From the NCBI GenBank assembly GCA_902766115.1, contig CACXCL010000186.1, forward strand, positions 1 through 7,104: a stretch of 7,104 bases of DNA. Direction: 5' to 3'. A model generated the notes under the pieces. That model was not told where the DNA came from. It was given only the letters and a program-made list of their open reading frames with translations, and ran no database searches. Source of the DNA: an uncultured Ruminococcus sp. GTDB lineage: Bacteria > Bacillota > Clostridia > Oscillospirales > CAG-272. Numbering within the stretch: the stretch's first letter is position 1; the number at the start of each line of letters is the position of its first letter. The translations under genes were made by a program, and so were the position numbers. This document shows positions 6,835 to 7,104 of this stretch, in pieces.

Positions 6835-7104
6835 ATGAAAATGATCGGTATCTCCGGAGGAACGGCGGGAGGAAAATCTACGTTTGCCGAAAAGCTTGCC
6901 TCGCGCCTGCGCGACGGCGGACTCGCCGTGGAAGAGGTACACATGGACGCCTTCTTCAAGGAAGAGGCGGACCGCCCTCACGTCAGGTCGCACCTGAGCG
7001 GTAAGGAATACGTGGACGACAACTGCCCCGATACGGTGGACTGGGCGGCGTTCCGCGGGGCGGTGGACCGCGCCGCGTCAGGCGGCGCCGACGCGGTGAT
7101 CGTC
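6835..7104 (+). CDS. P-loop kinase of the uridine kinase / nicotinamide riboside kinase type (N-terminal part; continues past window)
   Basis: Ninety codons are visible, open to the right edge. MKMIGISGGTAGGKSTFAEK contains a Walker A motif, G8xxxxGKS15. Next comes EEVHMDAFFK (34-42), the position of the conserved Asp-x-Phe-Phe/Tyr segment of uridine and nicotinamide riboside kinases, with D38 the likely catalytic or metal-linked acid. CPDTVDWAAF (64-73) corresponds to the P-(D/N)-x-(F/V)-D-W segment of the same group. The product should use ATP to phosphorylate a nucleoside or related alcohol in the cytoplasm; the substrate cannot be chosen from this fragment. The ATG at 6835 has AGGAGGGG (6820-6827) seven bases upstream, a strong site. 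The lid and C-terminal parts are outside the window. Transcription may come from the pyridoxamine kinase promoter through array 3, since no local promoter is convincing. Confidence 0.85.
   Translation, partial: MKMIGISGGTAGGKSTFAEKLASRLRDGGLAVEEVHMDAFFKEEADRPHVRSHLSGKEYVDDNCPDTVDWAAFRGAVDRAASGGADAVIV

Overview
The window looks like chromosomal DNA of a GC-rich gut or rumen Clostridia-type Firmicute. The evidence is strong GGAGG-type ribosome binding sites, near-consensus sigma-A promoters, a tRNA without an encoded CCA, a TypA and a pyridoxamine kinase of Firmicute type, and a DUF6273-type lipoprotein. The assignment is by gene content only. The genes are housekeeping or metabolic. No phage, transposase or CRISPR genes are visible.

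Layout. The 3' part of a GH27 alpha-galactosidase gene enters from the left edge (1-879, +). Its 3' region holds hairpin-linker array 1 and then a bidirectional terminator (972-1006). A convergent minus-strand operon follows: typA/bipA (4236-2407), thrH-like HAD phosphatase (2382-1783) and a DUF6273 lipoprotein (1757-1023), with gaps of about 25 bases. Upstream of it on the same strand is a separate unit for an unrecognised single-pass membrane protein (5354-4431), with its own promoter and terminator. Array 2 and a terminator separate that gene from tRNA-Gln(UUG) on the minus strand (5658-5588). A divergent plus-strand block then starts with a textbook promoter (TTGACA-17-TATAAT), a perfect inverted repeat at the predicted start site, and a pyridoxamine kinase gene (5837-6676). 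Array 3 lies between this gene and a truncated P-loop uridine/nucleoside-kinase-like gene (6835 to the right edge).

The most unusual feature is the set of three intergenic arrays (872-955, 5459-5558, 6724-6818). All follow one layout: a reverse complement, or near reverse complement, of a short AT-rich word; then a GC-rich perfect hairpin; then the word itself; then further hairpin-plus-word units. The word differs between arrays (TCATAACT, ATTTCAC, ATGAATTG). The stems differ in almost every unit but stay self-complementary. Several have GNA triloops, a class known for unusually stable DNA hairpins. None encodes protein. The only other regulatory novelty is the candidate operator in front of the pyridoxamine kinase gene.

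Start codons were revised for three genes from Shine-Dalgarno position. In one case the upstream TTG of the open frame is part of the -35 element. Both end genes are incomplete only because the window ends.
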